64,000 nt of DNA from JACVRW01 sp963808545 (GTDB lineage Bacteria > Actinomycetota > Thermoleophilia > Solirubrobacterales > Thermoleophilaceae). The stretch lies in assembly GCA_963808545.1 (NCBI GenBank), contig CAWEGB010000015.1, positions 248,001 through 312,000 on the forward strand, written 5' to 3'. Positions 26,238-34,771 of this stretch are shown piece after piece. A program made the position numbers and the translations under genes. Positions within the stretch are counted from its first letter, which is position 1, and the number at the start of each line of letters is the position of its first letter. A model generated the notes under the pieces. That model was not told the DNA's origin, did not search any database, and worked only from the letters and a program-made list of their open reading frames with translations.

Positions 26238-28700
26238 GTGATTGCGGCACGAGGGCGGGGCGGTCTGCTCGCCGTCACTGCGCTGGCGTGCCTGCTGTCG
26301 GCGCTGTTTGCCGGCTCCGCCGGCGCCGCCAACAAAACCACCGTCACGGCGTCGAAGGCCGTTGCCAAGGCCTGCCACACCAAGTTTGTCGGCAATCGTG
26401 CGCGCACCGATGTAGTGCGCTCGAGGTCGACCGCCGAGGGTCTGTTGCGCGTCCGTTTGAAGGGACGCGGCGACTGGGACCTCGGCGTTTTCGACGCCAA
26501 GACCAAGCGCTCGGTGGCCGGATCAGCCGCCCTGCGCGGCAACGAACTGGCCGAGGGCTTCGTCACGAAGGGTCAGCGCCTGCTGATCCAGGCGTGTCGG
26601 TTCGCCGGCAAGGCGAACAACGCCAGGGTGTCGGTGAACTACCTCGCCACCCCGCCGCCGAGCGCGAGCGGACCGGCGCAGGTGGTGGACGTGGCCACGC
26701 CCACCCGCGCGGACAAGGAGCGGCTCCAGCGGCTCGGCCTCGACCTGACCGAGCACGGTGACGCCGACTCGCTCGAGGTCGTGCTCTACGGCGCCGAGGA
26801 CGCCGCCGTGCTGCGGCGCAACAAGTTCCGCTACACGGTGGAGATCGCGGATCTGGCCAAGCGAAACGAGGCCAACCGCCGTGCCGACCGCCGTTACCGC
26901 GCCCGCGTGGCGCAGGCGGGCAGCCAGCTGCCCAGTGGTCGGACGAGCTATCGCCGTCTGCCCGACTACGAGTTCGAGCTGAAGCTGCTGGCCAACCGTT
27001 ACGCCGGTCTGGTCAAGCCGATCACGCTCGACTACCGGACGCATCTCGGCCGCGACGTCATCGGCATCGAGATCGCCACAGATCCCTACAACACTCGCGA
27101 CGGCAAGCCCATCTTCCTGAACATGGGCGTGCATCACGCGCGGGAGTGGCCCGCGTCGGAGCACGCGCTCGAGTGGGCCTACGACCTCCTGACCAACTAC
27201 GGCCAGGAGCGGCGGACCACCCGGCTGGTTCGGGACACCCGCAACATCATCGTTCCGATCGTCAACCCGGACGGGTTCAACATCTCCCGCGAGGCGCCGG
27301 ACCTCCCGCCGGCGACAGAGTTCGGGCGCTTCTCGTACGAGATGAAGCGCAAGAACTGCTGGCCCGATCCGGAGGCGACGGGCCCGTGCAACGACAGTTC
27401 GCGCGGGAGCCTGCTCGGGGTCGATCCGAACCGCAACTACGGCGGTTTCTGGGGCGGCGCGGGCGCCAGCACCGATCCCGACGACAACACGTTCCGCGGA
27501 ACGATGCCGTTCTCGGAGCCCGAGACGCAGAACATCCGCGCTCTGCACTCCGAGCGTCAGATCACCAACCTCATCACCAACCACACGTACTCGAACCTCG
27601 TGCTGCGCCCGCCGGGCGTGGCCGATACGGGCTTCCCGCTGGAGGAGCCGCTGCTGCGAGACCTTGGCGCGGCGATGACGAGCCACAACAACTACGCCAA
27701 CGATCCGAGCTTCGAGCTCTACGACACCACCGGCGCCACGGAGGACTGGACGTTCTGGACCGCCGGCGGTCTCGGCTACACGTTCGAGATCGGACCGGAT
27801 GAGTTCCACCCGCCGTACGAGACCGGCGTGGTGGCCGAGTACCTGGGGTTGGCACCCGCGGCCGGTGCCGGCCAGGGCGGCAACCGCGAGGCCTACTACG
27901 AGATGCTCGAGGCCACGGCCAACTCCCGTTACCACTCGCTGGTCACGGGCCGCGCCCCGGAGGGAGTGAATCTGAAGATCAAGAAGAGCTTCATGACCGC
28001 CACCTCCCCGGTGTGGAACGACGACTTCGGCAACGACATCGGCAACCCGATGCTGTTCCCGGATTCGCTGGAGAGCTACTACCGCTCCGAGGGCGGCCGC
28101 TTCCGGTGGCATATGAACCCGTCGACGCGGCCGGTCGTGGCCGGGCGCTCAGGACGGGATGCCACCGGCCCGCCTCAGGGTCAGATCACCCTGCCCAACC
28201 CGGCCGGACAGCCGGCGGAGAACATCGACTACCCCGCTCAGCCCTACGATGCCATTCCGTTCACGGTTCAGGGTCCGCCCGCCGTGGACAACGGCAGGCT
28301 GACGGTGCACATCCAGTGGACCAACCCGGAGACCGACTGGGACCTGTACATCGTCGACGCCGCGGGTGAGGTCGTGACCTCCTCCGCTTCGTTCGGCGAC
28401 ACGACCGAGGACGCGGTGCTGTTCGATCCGCCTCCGGGCCAGTACACGGCCCACGTGGTCAACTACGACCAGGTCGACGGCGCGCCGTACGACGACTGGT
28501 CGAACGGCTACGTGGCCTTCCAGAGCCCGCAGCCGACGGTCATCGGGCCGCAGGAGGCCTGGCAGCTGAGTTGCGAGGACGCGGACGGGCGGCTGCTGGC
28601 CACCCGCAACCTCGTGGTCGACCGCGGCGACCGGGTGAACATCGGTCGCTTCTGCGGCGGAGCGCTGGCGGCGAAGGTCAGCGCGAAGCGCGGCCGCTAG
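26238..28700 (+). CDS. Large secreted M14 zinc carboxypeptidase
   Basis: 820 residues from a GTG at 26238 with GAGGT nine bases upstream. Signal peptide through SAGAA. An N-terminal pre-domain (about 30-230) precedes the M14 catalytic domain (about 240-560). Zinc ligands His and Glu are in HHAREWPASE (about 297), and substrate residues in NPDGF and DPNRNYGG (about 341, 397). The third zinc-ligand His is in NHTYSNLVLRPPG (about 447) and the catalytic Glu in YTFEIGP (about 515). A C-terminal beta-sandwich (about 680-790, IQWTNPETDWDLYIVDAAGE) resembles a pre-peptidase C-terminal domain. It should release C-terminal residues from extracellular proteins. A strong terminator follows. Confidence 0.9.
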   Translation: MIAARGRGGLLAVTALACLLSALFAGSAGAANKTTVTASKAVAKACHTKFVGNRARTDVVRSRSTAEGLLRVRLKGRGDWDLGVFDAKTKRSVAGSAALRGNELAEGFVTKGQRLLIQACRFAGKANNARVSVNYLATPPPSASGPAQVVDVATPTRADKERLQRLGLDLTEHGDADSLEVVLYGAEDAAVLRRNKFRYTVEIADLAKRNEANRRADRRYRARVAQAGSQLPSGRTSYRRLPDYEFELKLLANRYAGLVKPITLDYRTHLGRDVIGIEIATDPYNTRDGKPIFLNMGVHHAREWPASEHALEWAYDLLTNYGQERRTTRLVRDTRNIIVPIVNPDGFNISREAPDLPPATEFGRFSYEMKRKNCWPDPEATGPCNDSSRGSLLGVDPNRNYGGFWGGAGASTDPDDNTFRGTMPFSEPETQNIRALHSERQITNLITNHTYSNLVLRPPGVADTGFPLEEPLLRDLGAAMTSHNNYANDPSFELYDTTGATEDWTFWTAGGLGYTFEIGPDEFHPPYETGVVAEYLGLAPAAGAGQGGNREAYYEMLEATANSRYHSLVTGRAPEGVNLKIKKSFMTATSPVWNDDFGNDIGNPMLFPDSLESYYRSEGGRFRWHMNPSTRPVVAGRSGRDATGPPQGQITLPNPAGQPAENIDYPAQPYDAIPFTVQGPPAVDNGRLTVHIQWTNPETDWDLYIVDAAGEVVTSSASFGDTTEDAVLFDPPPGQYTAHVVNYDQVDGAPYDDWSNGYVAFQSPQPTVIGPQEAWQLSCEDADGRLLATRNLVVDRGDRVNIGRFCGGALAAKVSAKRGR

Positions 28701-28725
28701 ACCCCGAACGACAGACGCCGGACAC

Positions 28726-28753
28726 AGACGCGCCGCCTTCGGGCGGCGCGTCT
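28726..28753 (+). terminator. Intrinsic terminator-like hairpin after the carboxypeptidase
   Basis: A perfect 12-bp stem with a TTCG loop closed by C-G, 26 bases after the stop codon, followed by CTCGTCTGG, which is only weakly T-rich. This is the same UUCG design as the groEL hairpin, but here in the plus-strand sense. Confidence 0.7.
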
Positions 28754-28893
28754 CGTCTGGTATCGCTGTGCCCATGGGCTCCAGCGACGCCGGACCGCCG
28801 GCCGTGGACGTGGCGCTGGCGCGGAGGCGGCCAACCTGGACAGCGCCCGCGCCGGAGCCTGGGCCCTGGGGCTGCATCGCATGGCCGACGCGC
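28754..28893 (+). other. Short region with a possible degraded small ORF
   Basis: An ATG at 28774 opens MGSSDAGPPAVDVALA. Another frame then gives EAANLDSARAGAWALGLHRM and ADALSA with a stop at about 28903. Both halves use codons like real genes in this window, but they are two bases out of phase. This could be a degraded or mis-sequenced small gene of about 43 residues that overlaps the pafBC stop, or chance. I see nothing else here. Confidence 0.25.
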
Positions 28894-30930
28894 TCAGCGC
28901 TTGACCACGCCGGCCAGCGCCTCGGCGGCGTCCAGCACGGCCTGGCGGGCCTCCTCGGGCTCGAGCACGACGGCGTCGCCGCCCTCCTTGAGGATCTCGC
29001 GAGCCAGCCATTCGTGTGAGGCATAGCCGCGCTCGACGATCACCGAGCCGTCGGCCATCTCCTCGACCACGCGGCGGTCCTCGCGCGCCCAGCGCGCCCG
29101 CTCCGGTGAGATCCACACTCGGGCGATCGCCGAGGAGGGAACCTCTCCGGTGGACAGCCAGCCGTGGAGATCGGGCTCGACACCCGGCCGCGGCTCGAAG
29201 CTCTCGTCCAGCACGGTGGCCTCGCGCACCCGGTCGAGGCGGTAGGAGCGGGGCTTGTCCTTCTCGAGGTCCCAGGAGTGGATGTACCAGCCCTCCTGCC
29301 CGTTGACGAGCTTGTAGGGCTCGACCACCCGCTCGATGAACTCGTCCTCGTTCTCCTTGTAGTAGTCGATGCGCAGCAGCCGCCGGGCGATGATCGCCTC
29401 CGACACCACGCGCGCGACCTGGGAGTCGTCGCCCTTCGCCGTGGTGATCTGGAGGCCCTCCTCGGCGGGATCCTGACCGAGCGCATCCACGATCTTCTGG
29501 CGGGCGGAGTTGAGCGAGCCCTCGGGCAGGTGCTCGCCGATCAGGTCGATCGCAGCCACGAGCGCCTTGGCCTCGAGCGGAAGCAGCCGCGCCGGCCGCG
29601 CGAAGTTGTCGCCGTAGGGCTCGGGATCGACCTCGATCTGGTCGCCCTGGATCTCGGCGTAGAGCACGTAGGAGCCGCCCCCGAAGTTCACGACGTTCAG
29701 CACGTCCACGTCCTGGCGCAGCTCCTGATCGGAGATCTGCAGCGTCTCGCCCAGCTCGCTGACGTCGAGCTTGCGGCCCTCGCGGGCAGCATCGATCAGG
29801 AGCCCGGCGAGGGTGACCAGCCGGGCGAATCGCTCGGGGCGGATCGGCGACTCGTGGCCCTCGTCGTCGTCCTCCTCCTCGGCGCGACGGCGCTTCGAGG
29901 CGCGCTTGCCGAGCTCGGGCGGCTGGGCGTGGCGCTCGATCACGACCTCGAGCCGCTCCCGGGCCTCCGCCGCCAGCTCCTCCGGGCCCTCGATGCTCGC
30001 CTGGTCCTCGAGCCCGAGCAGCCAGGACACCATCTGCCGGGAGTCCGCATAGTCGGTCTCGAAGATGACGCCACCGTCGGTCTCCGACACCTCCCCGGCG
30101 TGTCCGAAGTGGCGAAGGGCCAGCCAGTCGATCCGGTCGGAGAGGCGGATGCGCGCGCGACCGATCGTGTCGCCGAGCTGCCAGTCGGTGCGGGTGGCGT
30201 AGATCCGCGGGTCGAACTCCTCCGGGCGGTTGAAGTCGTGCTCGGCCTTGGACGCGTAGCCGACCTTGCCGCGGATGCGCGACACCCGGAACACCCTCAT
30301 GTCGTCGCGCTCGTGCGAGTAGCCGATCAGATAGAACTGCCCGCCCCGATAGAGCAGGTGGTAGGGGTCGACCTTGCGGCGCTCCTCGGCGTCCCGGCCG
30401 ATCGTGTAGTACTCGAACAGGATCGTCTTGCGGCGGAAGATCGCGGTCTCCACCTTGGACAGGCGCTGGGACAGTCCGCGGCCGCCCGCCCCGGCGGTGA
30501 CAGCAAGCGCGACGCTGCGCTGCTCGGGTGCGTCGAGCGGGGAGGGCTTGCCCCAGGACAGCTGCTGGAGGGCCAGGCGCAGTGGCTCGGCGTAGGCAAA
30601 CTCGCCGTCCAGCAGCTGCAGCGACATCCGCAGCGCGCCGAGCTCCTCGTCGGTGAACTCGACCGCCGGCAGGTAGAAGTTCTCGGGCGGCAGCGAGTAG
30701 TTCTCGGCCTCGTAGTAGCCCTCGGCCGGCTTGTCGACCTTGAGGTGGATGCCCAGCGAGTCGAGCTCCGCGCGGTCGGCGTAGAAGCGACGGGCGAACG
30801 CCTCGTCGTTCATCTGCGAGTAGCCCTCCACGTCCTGCTTGATCTCGAGGGCGGACACGGGGCGTCGCTCCGCCATCAGGAACGAGATCAGGCTGAGCTG
30901 GCGGATGAGCTTCTCTGTGTCCTTGGCCAT
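28894..30930 (-). CDS. pafBC: Fused PafB-PafC WYL-domain transcriptional regulator
   Basis: 678 residues built from two HTH-WYL modules in tandem. Module 1 (about 1-330) begins TEKLIRQLSLISFLMAERRP with a DeoR-like winged helix and contains a WYL core around DPYHLLYRGGQFYLIGYSHE. Module 2 (about 370-678) begins RFARLVTLAGLLIDAAREG and contains EPYKLVNGQEGWYIHSWDLE. An acidic linker (RRRAEEEDDDEGHE) joins them. PafBC activates the LexA-independent mitomycin-type DNA-damage response in actinobacteria. It is usually two genes but is a natural fusion in some species, as here. No pup-proteasome genes are adjacent. Confidence 0.92.
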   Translation of the reverse strand: MAKDTEKLIRQLSLISFLMAERRPVSALEIKQDVEGYSQMNDEAFARRFYADRAELDSLGIHLKVDKPAEGYYEAENYSLPPENFYLPAVEFTDEELGALRMSLQLLDGEFAYAEPLRLALQQLSWGKPSPLDAPEQRSVALAVTAGAGGRGLSQRLSKVETAIFRRKTILFEYYTIGRDAEERRKVDPYHLLYRGGQFYLIGYSHERDDMRVFRVSRIRGKVGYASKAEHDFNRPEEFDPRIYATRTDWQLGDTIGRARIRLSDRIDWLALRHFGHAGEVSETDGGVIFETDYADSRQMVSWLLGLEDQASIEGPEELAAEARERLEVVIERHAQPPELGKRASKRRRAEEEDDDEGHESPIRPERFARLVTLAGLLIDAAREGRKLDVSELGETLQISDQELRQDVDVLNVVNFGGGSYVLYAEIQGDQIEVDPEPYGDNFARPARLLPLEAKALVAAIDLIGEHLPEGSLNSARQKIVDALGQDPAEEGLQITTAKGDDSQVARVVSEAIIARRLLRIDYYKENEDEFIERVVEPYKLVNGQEGWYIHSWDLEKDKPRSYRLDRVREATVLDESFEPRPGVEPDLHGWLSTGEVPSSAIARVWISPERARWAREDRRVVEEMADGSVIVERGYASHEWLAREILKEGGDAVVLEPEEARQAVLDAAEALAGVVKR

Positions 30931-31012
30931 GGATTCACGAGGATAAGCGGGAAACCTGGCCGTCGCGCCCCTTTGCCGGTTGGCGCCCGCTATTTACGGA
31001 ATTTGACCCCGG

Positions 31013-32005
31013 TCAGGCGGCGCGATTGGCGCGCGGCGCGAAGTAGGCCGAGGTGGAGATCCCGCGGTCGAACTCCGACCAGCGGGCGCCATCGGCCAGC
31101 GCCTTCTCGATGCGGTCGAAGCTCCCCAGGTTGCCGCCCAGGTTGTCGATGAAGTGGACGAGGGTGGCCTCGCGCGTGCACGGGACCACGGGGCTGCCGT
31201 GCTCGAGCTTGCCGTGGTGGCTGAGGATGATGTGGAGCAGCGAGTCGGCATCCTCGGCCGGGAAGCCAGGAATCTCCTCGATCGCGCGGCGGACGGTGTA
31301 GTAGCCGAGCGGGATCTCACCGAGCAGCTTGCCGGCGTCGGTGAGCTCGATGGCGCCGTTGCGCGACGCGTAGGCCTCGACCTTGCCGATGTCGTGCAGG
31401 AGCGCCCCGGTGACCGCCACGTCGCGGTCGATGCCGGGGAAGGTGGCGGCCAGGGCGCTCACGCCCTGGGCGACCGAGAGGCAGTGCTCGAGCAGCCCGT
31501 GCCGGTAGGCCTGGTGGTAGTACTTGGCCGCGGGGGCCTCGTGGTAGACGCGTCCGGTGTCAGTGGAGGGACCGATCAGCCGGGCCAGCAGCTGGCGCAG
31601 ATGGGGGCGCTGGATCGTGCCCGCGAGCTCGCGCAGATCGGCGGCCATCTGGTCGTACGGGATCGGCGGTCCTTCGGTGAGGTCAGCCAGGTCGTACTCG
31701 CCCTCCACCGCTTCGCGCAGCCGCTTGATCGTGAGCGTGGCCCCGTAGCGCTCGTCCACGGTGTAGCGGCCGAGGACGCGGACGACCGAGCCGCTCGGGC
31801 AGAGCGGGGCGAGCGCCTCGACCTCGTCCCAGACCACGGCCTCGACGCTGCCCGTGAGGTCCCCGAGCTGGAGCTTGATGAAGCTCTCGCCGTTGCGCTT
31901 CTGGCGCTGGGAGTGGCTGCGCACGACGAAGATGGAGTCCACGTCCTGGCCGTTCGCGAGGTCGCGAACGAAGCACCGGGAGGGGATCAGGGTGGGCTGG
32001 TCCAT
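31013..32005 (-). CDS. OB-fold plus HD-domain phosphohydrolase (YhaM-like 3'-5' exoribonuclease)
   Basis: 330 residues from the ATG at 32005 (MDQPTLIPSRCFVRDL). An N-terminal OB fold covers about 10-115 (SFIKLQLGDLTGSVEAVVWD). The HD domain covers about 150-300, with the metal ligands in YRHGLLEHCLSVAQ and VTGALLHDIGKVEAY and a later His pair in IILSHHGKLEHG. The order OB then HD is that of YhaM-type 3'-5' exonucleases. It is likely a cytosolic RNA/DNA-trimming nuclease. An upstream in-frame ATG at 32077 would add 24 atypical residues and abut the divergent SDR, so it is rejected. Confidence 0.85.
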   Translation of the reverse strand: MDQPTLIPSRCFVRDLANGQDVDSIFVVRSHSQRQKRNGESFIKLQLGDLTGSVEAVVWDEVEALAPLCPSGSVVRVLGRYTVDERYGATLTIKRLREAVEGEYDLADLTEGPPIPYDQMAADLRELAGTIQRPHLRQLLARLIGPSTDTGRVYHEAPAAKYYHQAYRHGLLEHCLSVAQGVSALAATFPGIDRDVAVTGALLHDIGKVEAYASRNGAIELTDAGKLLGEIPLGYYTVRRAIEEIPGFPAEDADSLLHIILSHHGKLEHGSPVVPCTREATLVHFIDNLGGNLGSFDRIEKALADGARWSEFDRGISTSAYFAPRANRAA

Positions 32006-32085
32006 CGGGAACTCGAAGGTAGACCTGGACTCGGACGGGATAGCCTGCACGCAGATGGAGTCGCCCCCCACCATCATTTCCTGAC

Positions 32086-32751
32086 ATGGGCGTGCTGGTG
32101 ACCGGTGGCACCGGGGCCCTCGGCAGCGCCGTCGTGAGGGAGCTGCTCGACGCCGGGTACGCGTGCACGGTCACCTGGATCGTCGAGCGCGAGCGCGAGC
32201 GCGCAGAGGACGAGTTCGGCGGCCGAGCCGTGCTCGTGGAGGCCGACGTGTCCGACGGTGCTGCCGCCGCCGAGGCGGTCAGGCAGGTCGAGGACCTGGA
32301 GGCGGTGGTCAACCTGGTAGGTGGGTTCGACTCCGGCCCGCTCGTGCACGAGACCGAGGCCGACGACTTCTTTCGCATGCACAGCCTGAACCTCGCGCCC
32401 GCGTTCCACCTGGCCCATGCCGCGATGCCGCGGCTGATCGAGCGCGGCGGCGGCGCCTTCGTGGGGGTGTCGGCCCAGGCCGCGCTCAAGCCGTTCCCGG
32501 GAGCCGCCGGCTACGTCAGCGCCAAGGCCGCCGTGCTCGCGTTCGTGCAGGCTCTCGACGCCGAGTACAAGTCCCACGGGATTCGCTGCAACGCGATCCT
32601 GCCGAGCGTGATCGACACGCCCGCCAACCGCGAGGCGATGCCGGACGCCGACTGGTCGAAGTGGGTCCAGCCTGCGGAGATCGCCAAGGTCGTGCGCTTC
32701 CTCGTATCCGACGACTCGAAGCCCACGACCGGCGCGGCCGTACCGGTCTAG
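32086..32751 (+). CDS. Short-chain dehydrogenase/reductase
   Basis: 221 residues. The coenzyme loop is TGGTGALGSAVV, the NAG-like motif is replaced by NLVGGF, a Ser sits in VGVSAQAAL and the catalytic YVSAKAAVLAF gives YxxxK. The C terminus holds ILPSVIDTPANR and the substrate lid. A classical SDR with unknown substrate. It converges on the EcsC-like gene with a 4-base overlap and is divergent from the OB-HD gene. Confidence 0.88.
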   Translation: MGVLVTGGTGALGSAVVRELLDAGYACTVTWIVERERERAEDEFGGRAVLVEADVSDGAAAAEAVRQVEDLEAVVNLVGGFDSGPLVHETEADDFFRMHSLNLAPAFHLAHAAMPRLIERGGGAFVGVSAQAALKPFPGAAGYVSAKAAVLAFVQALDAEYKSHGIRCNAILPSVIDTPANREAMPDADWSKWVQPAEIAKVVRFLVSDDSKPTTGAAVPV

Positions 32752-33419
32752 GCGCCGCGCCCGCCGTAGTACTCGAGCGTGAGCCGCCCCAGCCGCTTGG
32801 TGACCCCGGCGTTCTGGAGCGCGCCCAGGGGCGCGCCGATCAGCGGCACATAGCGGCCGGCGTAGCGGCGGGCGAGCCGCTTGGCCAGGTACTTGGCCAG
32901 CCGCATGTGGAGAGCATCCGTGTTGCGGCTGGAGATCGCCTTCTCCACCGCCGCCTGCGCGAGGCGCTTGCCCACGCCGTCGAGCGCCGCCCGCGCCTCC
33001 GCGGGCGTCTCGTAGAGCCCCTGCAGCGCCAGGTACTCCGCCGGCCTCATCGGATGGTTGGGGTCGTAGCCGTGGGCGGCGGCGATGTAGAACACCATGC
33101 GGCTCTGGATCCAGAGCAGCGCCACCACGTCGGGCGCGACCGTGAACACCCCGCCCAGGCCGAGCGCCCCGCCCTCGAGCCGCGCGAGCCGCACGTGCTT
33201 TCGGTAGGCCACCTTGGCCAGGTGCTCCGGCGTGTGCCCCGGGCCCGCCACGCGCACCCACTCCTCGGCCTGCGGTGCGAAGCGCTCGGCGGCGGCGAGG
33301 GCGATGTACTCCGGCGCCCGGTCGGGTTCGGCCAGGATCCGGTTCCAGAGCGACTGGGGCGGGCGCCCGATGTGCTCGATGTGCTCGTCGCCGGGGGCGA
33401 CCGTTTCCGTCTCTGTCAA
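32748..33419 (-). CDS. EcsC-family protein
   Basis: 223 residues. A middle hydrophobic stretch (LGLGGVFTVAPDVVALLWIQ) and the C-terminal RYVPLIGAPLGALQNAGVTK segment resemble EcsC-family proteins, named for the accessory gene of the Bacillus Ecs ABC transporter. The molecular role is unknown. It may be peripheral-membrane or carry one or two membrane segments. It starts with an ATG at 33419, divergent from the ferritin-like gene. Confidence 0.65.
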   Translation of the reverse strand: MTETETVAPGDEHIEHIGRPPQSLWNRILAEPDRAPEYIALAAAERFAPQAEEWVRVAGPGHTPEHLAKVAYRKHVRLARLEGGALGLGGVFTVAPDVVALLWIQSRMVFYIAAAHGYDPNHPMRPAEYLALQGLYETPAEARAALDGVGKRLAQAAVEKAISSRNTDALHMRLAKYLAKRLARRYAGRYVPLIGAPLGALQNAGVTKRLGRLTLEYYGGRGA

Positions 33420-33498
33420 CTAGGCCTCTTTGGAGTCATTGGGTGTCGTAGCCTTGTGCGGATTGCCCGGCGTGCGGCTGGGTAATCGCACGACTGAC

Positions 33499-33513
33499 CC
33501 TTTGTCAGAAAGG
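33499..33513 (+). promoter_or_regulatory. Small hairpin covering the ferritin-like gene's ribosome site
   Basis: CCTTT, five bases, AAAGG: perfect 5-bp arms in which the right arm is the Shine-Dalgarno segment (AAAGG, about ten bases before the ATG at 33523). A second overlapping repeat TGAC/GTCA flanks the left arm. It could weakly occlude ribosome binding. Confidence 0.35.
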
Positions 33514-34683
33514 TAGGGACCCATGGCTACCCAGACTTCTCCTCGACACGGCATCCTGAGCGACGAGCTCACCCAGGAACGCGAGCAGCTCATCGAGATG
33601 CTCACCAAGGCGTACTGGATGGAGATCGAGACGGTGATGAGCTACATCACCAACTCGATCAACCCCGACGGCGTGCGCGCCCAGGAGATCATCGAATCCC
33701 TGGAAGAGGACATCATGGAGGAGCTGGGTCACGCCCGCCAGTACGGCGAGCGCATCAAGGAGCTCTACGGCGTGGTGCCGGGCTCGCTCGACTTCAGCGC
33801 CGAGCAGACCTTCCTCCAGCCTCCGGGAGAGCAGACCGACATCGTCCACGTGATCAAGGGCGTGATCGAGGCCGAGGGCGGAGCGATCGAGCACTACAAC
33901 CAGATCATCGAGTTCTGCGAGGGCAAGGACCCGGTGACGCAGGACATGGTCATCGCGATCCTCCGCGACGAGGAGGGCCATCGCCGTCTGTTCGAGGGCT
34001 TCCTGCGCGAGTACGAGCTGGAGGGCCTCGCCTAGGTCGGCGGGTCCACGGCCGCGCCCCCACTCAAACGGACCACGCTCGACTGTCGTGCAGGCCGGAG
34101 CGGAGCGCGACGCGAGCAACTCGGCCAGCAGCACCGCCGTGCCGAACACCGCGGCCACGACGGCCACCGCGCCCACCACGCCGGTGGGCGGGCCGCCGTG
34201 GATCCCCGTCTCGTGCACGGCCGCGTGGCCCTTGCCGCGGGCCAGCAGCCAGCGGTTGACCGGGAAGGCCACCATGCCGGCTACCACCAGCGCCACCGCG
34301 AGGCTGCCCCAGAACAGCACGTCGCCCACGCCGGCCTCGAGCGCGCCGGGGATCACCAGCATGATCAGGTTGTCCACCACCTCCATCGTGGCGATGGAGA
34401 GCGTGTCTGAGGCGAGCGCGATCGGCACGACCACGGCCAGCGCGAGGCCGGCCCGAAGCAGCGGCAGGCTGGTGAGGCCGTAGCCGAACACGAAGGCCAG
34501 CGCCACGGCGAGCGCGATCGTGCCCCAGTCCGAGAAGCCGAGCGCTGTTCCGATGATCATCCCGAGGACCTCGCCGATGGCGCAGCCGGTGAGGCAGTGG
34601 AGGGTCGCGCTGAGGGCCATGCCGTCGAGCGCGCGGCCGCTCGTGGGCATCGGACCGTGGTGATGGTGCGCTGAGGCTTCCAT
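33505..34683 (-). CDS. DUF4396 membrane protein (3' end doubtful)
   Basis: The supported part is about 34070-34683. It has a His-rich N terminus (SAHHHHGPMP), then MALSATLHCLTGCAIGEVLG, which is the DUF4396 signature with its Cys/His pair, and five or six transmembrane helices through VFGTAVLLAELLA. As written the frame runs on without a stop, antisense through the entire ferritin gene, to 33505. That is implausible. A +1 correction before about 34120 would end the gene at 34032, overlapping the ferritin stop by a few bases. Metal-related function is suspected from the His-rich terminus and a CsoR-like operator upstream. Confidence 0.7.
   Translation of the reverse strand: MEASAHHHHGPMPTSGRALDGMALSATLHCLTGCAIGEVLGMIIGTALGFSDWGTIALAVALAFVFGYGLTSLPLLRAGLALAVVVPIALASDTLSIATMEVVDNLIMLVIPGALEAGVGDVLFWGSLAVALVVAGMVAFPVNRWLLARGKGHAAVHETGIHGGPPTGVVGAVAVVAAVFGTAVLLAELLASRSAPACTTVERGPFEWGRGRGPADLGEALQLVLAQEALEQTAMALLVAEDRDDHVLRHRVLALAELDDLVVVLDRSALGLDHALDHVDDVGLLSRRLEEGLLGAEVERARHHAVELLDALAVLAGVTQLLHDVLFQGFDDLLGAHAVGVDRVGDVAHHRLDLHPVRLGEHLDELLAFLGELVAQDAVSRRSLGSHGSLPF
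33523..34035 (+). CDS. Ferritin-like diiron protein (bacterioferritin/DUF2202-type fold)
   Basis: 170 residues of four-helix bundle. Diiron-ligand patterns are spaced as in ferritins: an early AYWMEIETVMSYI helix, IMEELGHARQYGERI (ExxH), IEAEGGAIEHYNQII and RDEEGHRRLFEGF (ExxH). No heme-ligand Met could be confidently assigned, so iron storage and detoxification without heme is as likely as bacterioferritin proper. Start: ATG at 33523. Its stop meets the DUF4396 gene on the opposite strand. Confidence 0.8.
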   Translation: MATQTSPRHGILSDELTQEREQLIEMLTKAYWMEIETVMSYITNSINPDGVRAQEIIESLEEDIMEELGHARQYGERIKELYGVVPGSLDFSAEQTFLQPPGEQTDIVHVIKGVIEAEGGAIEHYNQIIEFCEGKDPVTQDMVIAILRDEEGHRRLFEGFLREYELEGLA

Positions 34684-34698
34684 GCTCTGCAGCCTACC

Positions 34699-34715
34699 GT
34701 ACCCCAGGGGGGTAT
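34699..34715 (-). promoter_or_regulatory. Candidate CsoR/RcnR-family operator
   Basis: GTACCCCAGGGGGGTAT: a TACCCC / GGGGTA pseudo-palindrome with a G tract, the pattern bound by CsoR-type copper sensors and relatives. It sits 16-32 bases upstream of the DUF4396 ATG, where a bound repressor would block transcription or the start region. No csoR gene is in the window. Confidence 0.6.
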
Positions 34716-34771
34716 CTGGACATTGTCGCGGTGACCGGCCCGGTGCCCTCGAACCTCAACCCGAATGACGG

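Noticed and set aside
31977..32077. Upstream ATG start for the OB-HD protein
   Set aside because: The extra residues are atypical and abut the divergent SDR gene; the ATG at 32005 matches the family start.
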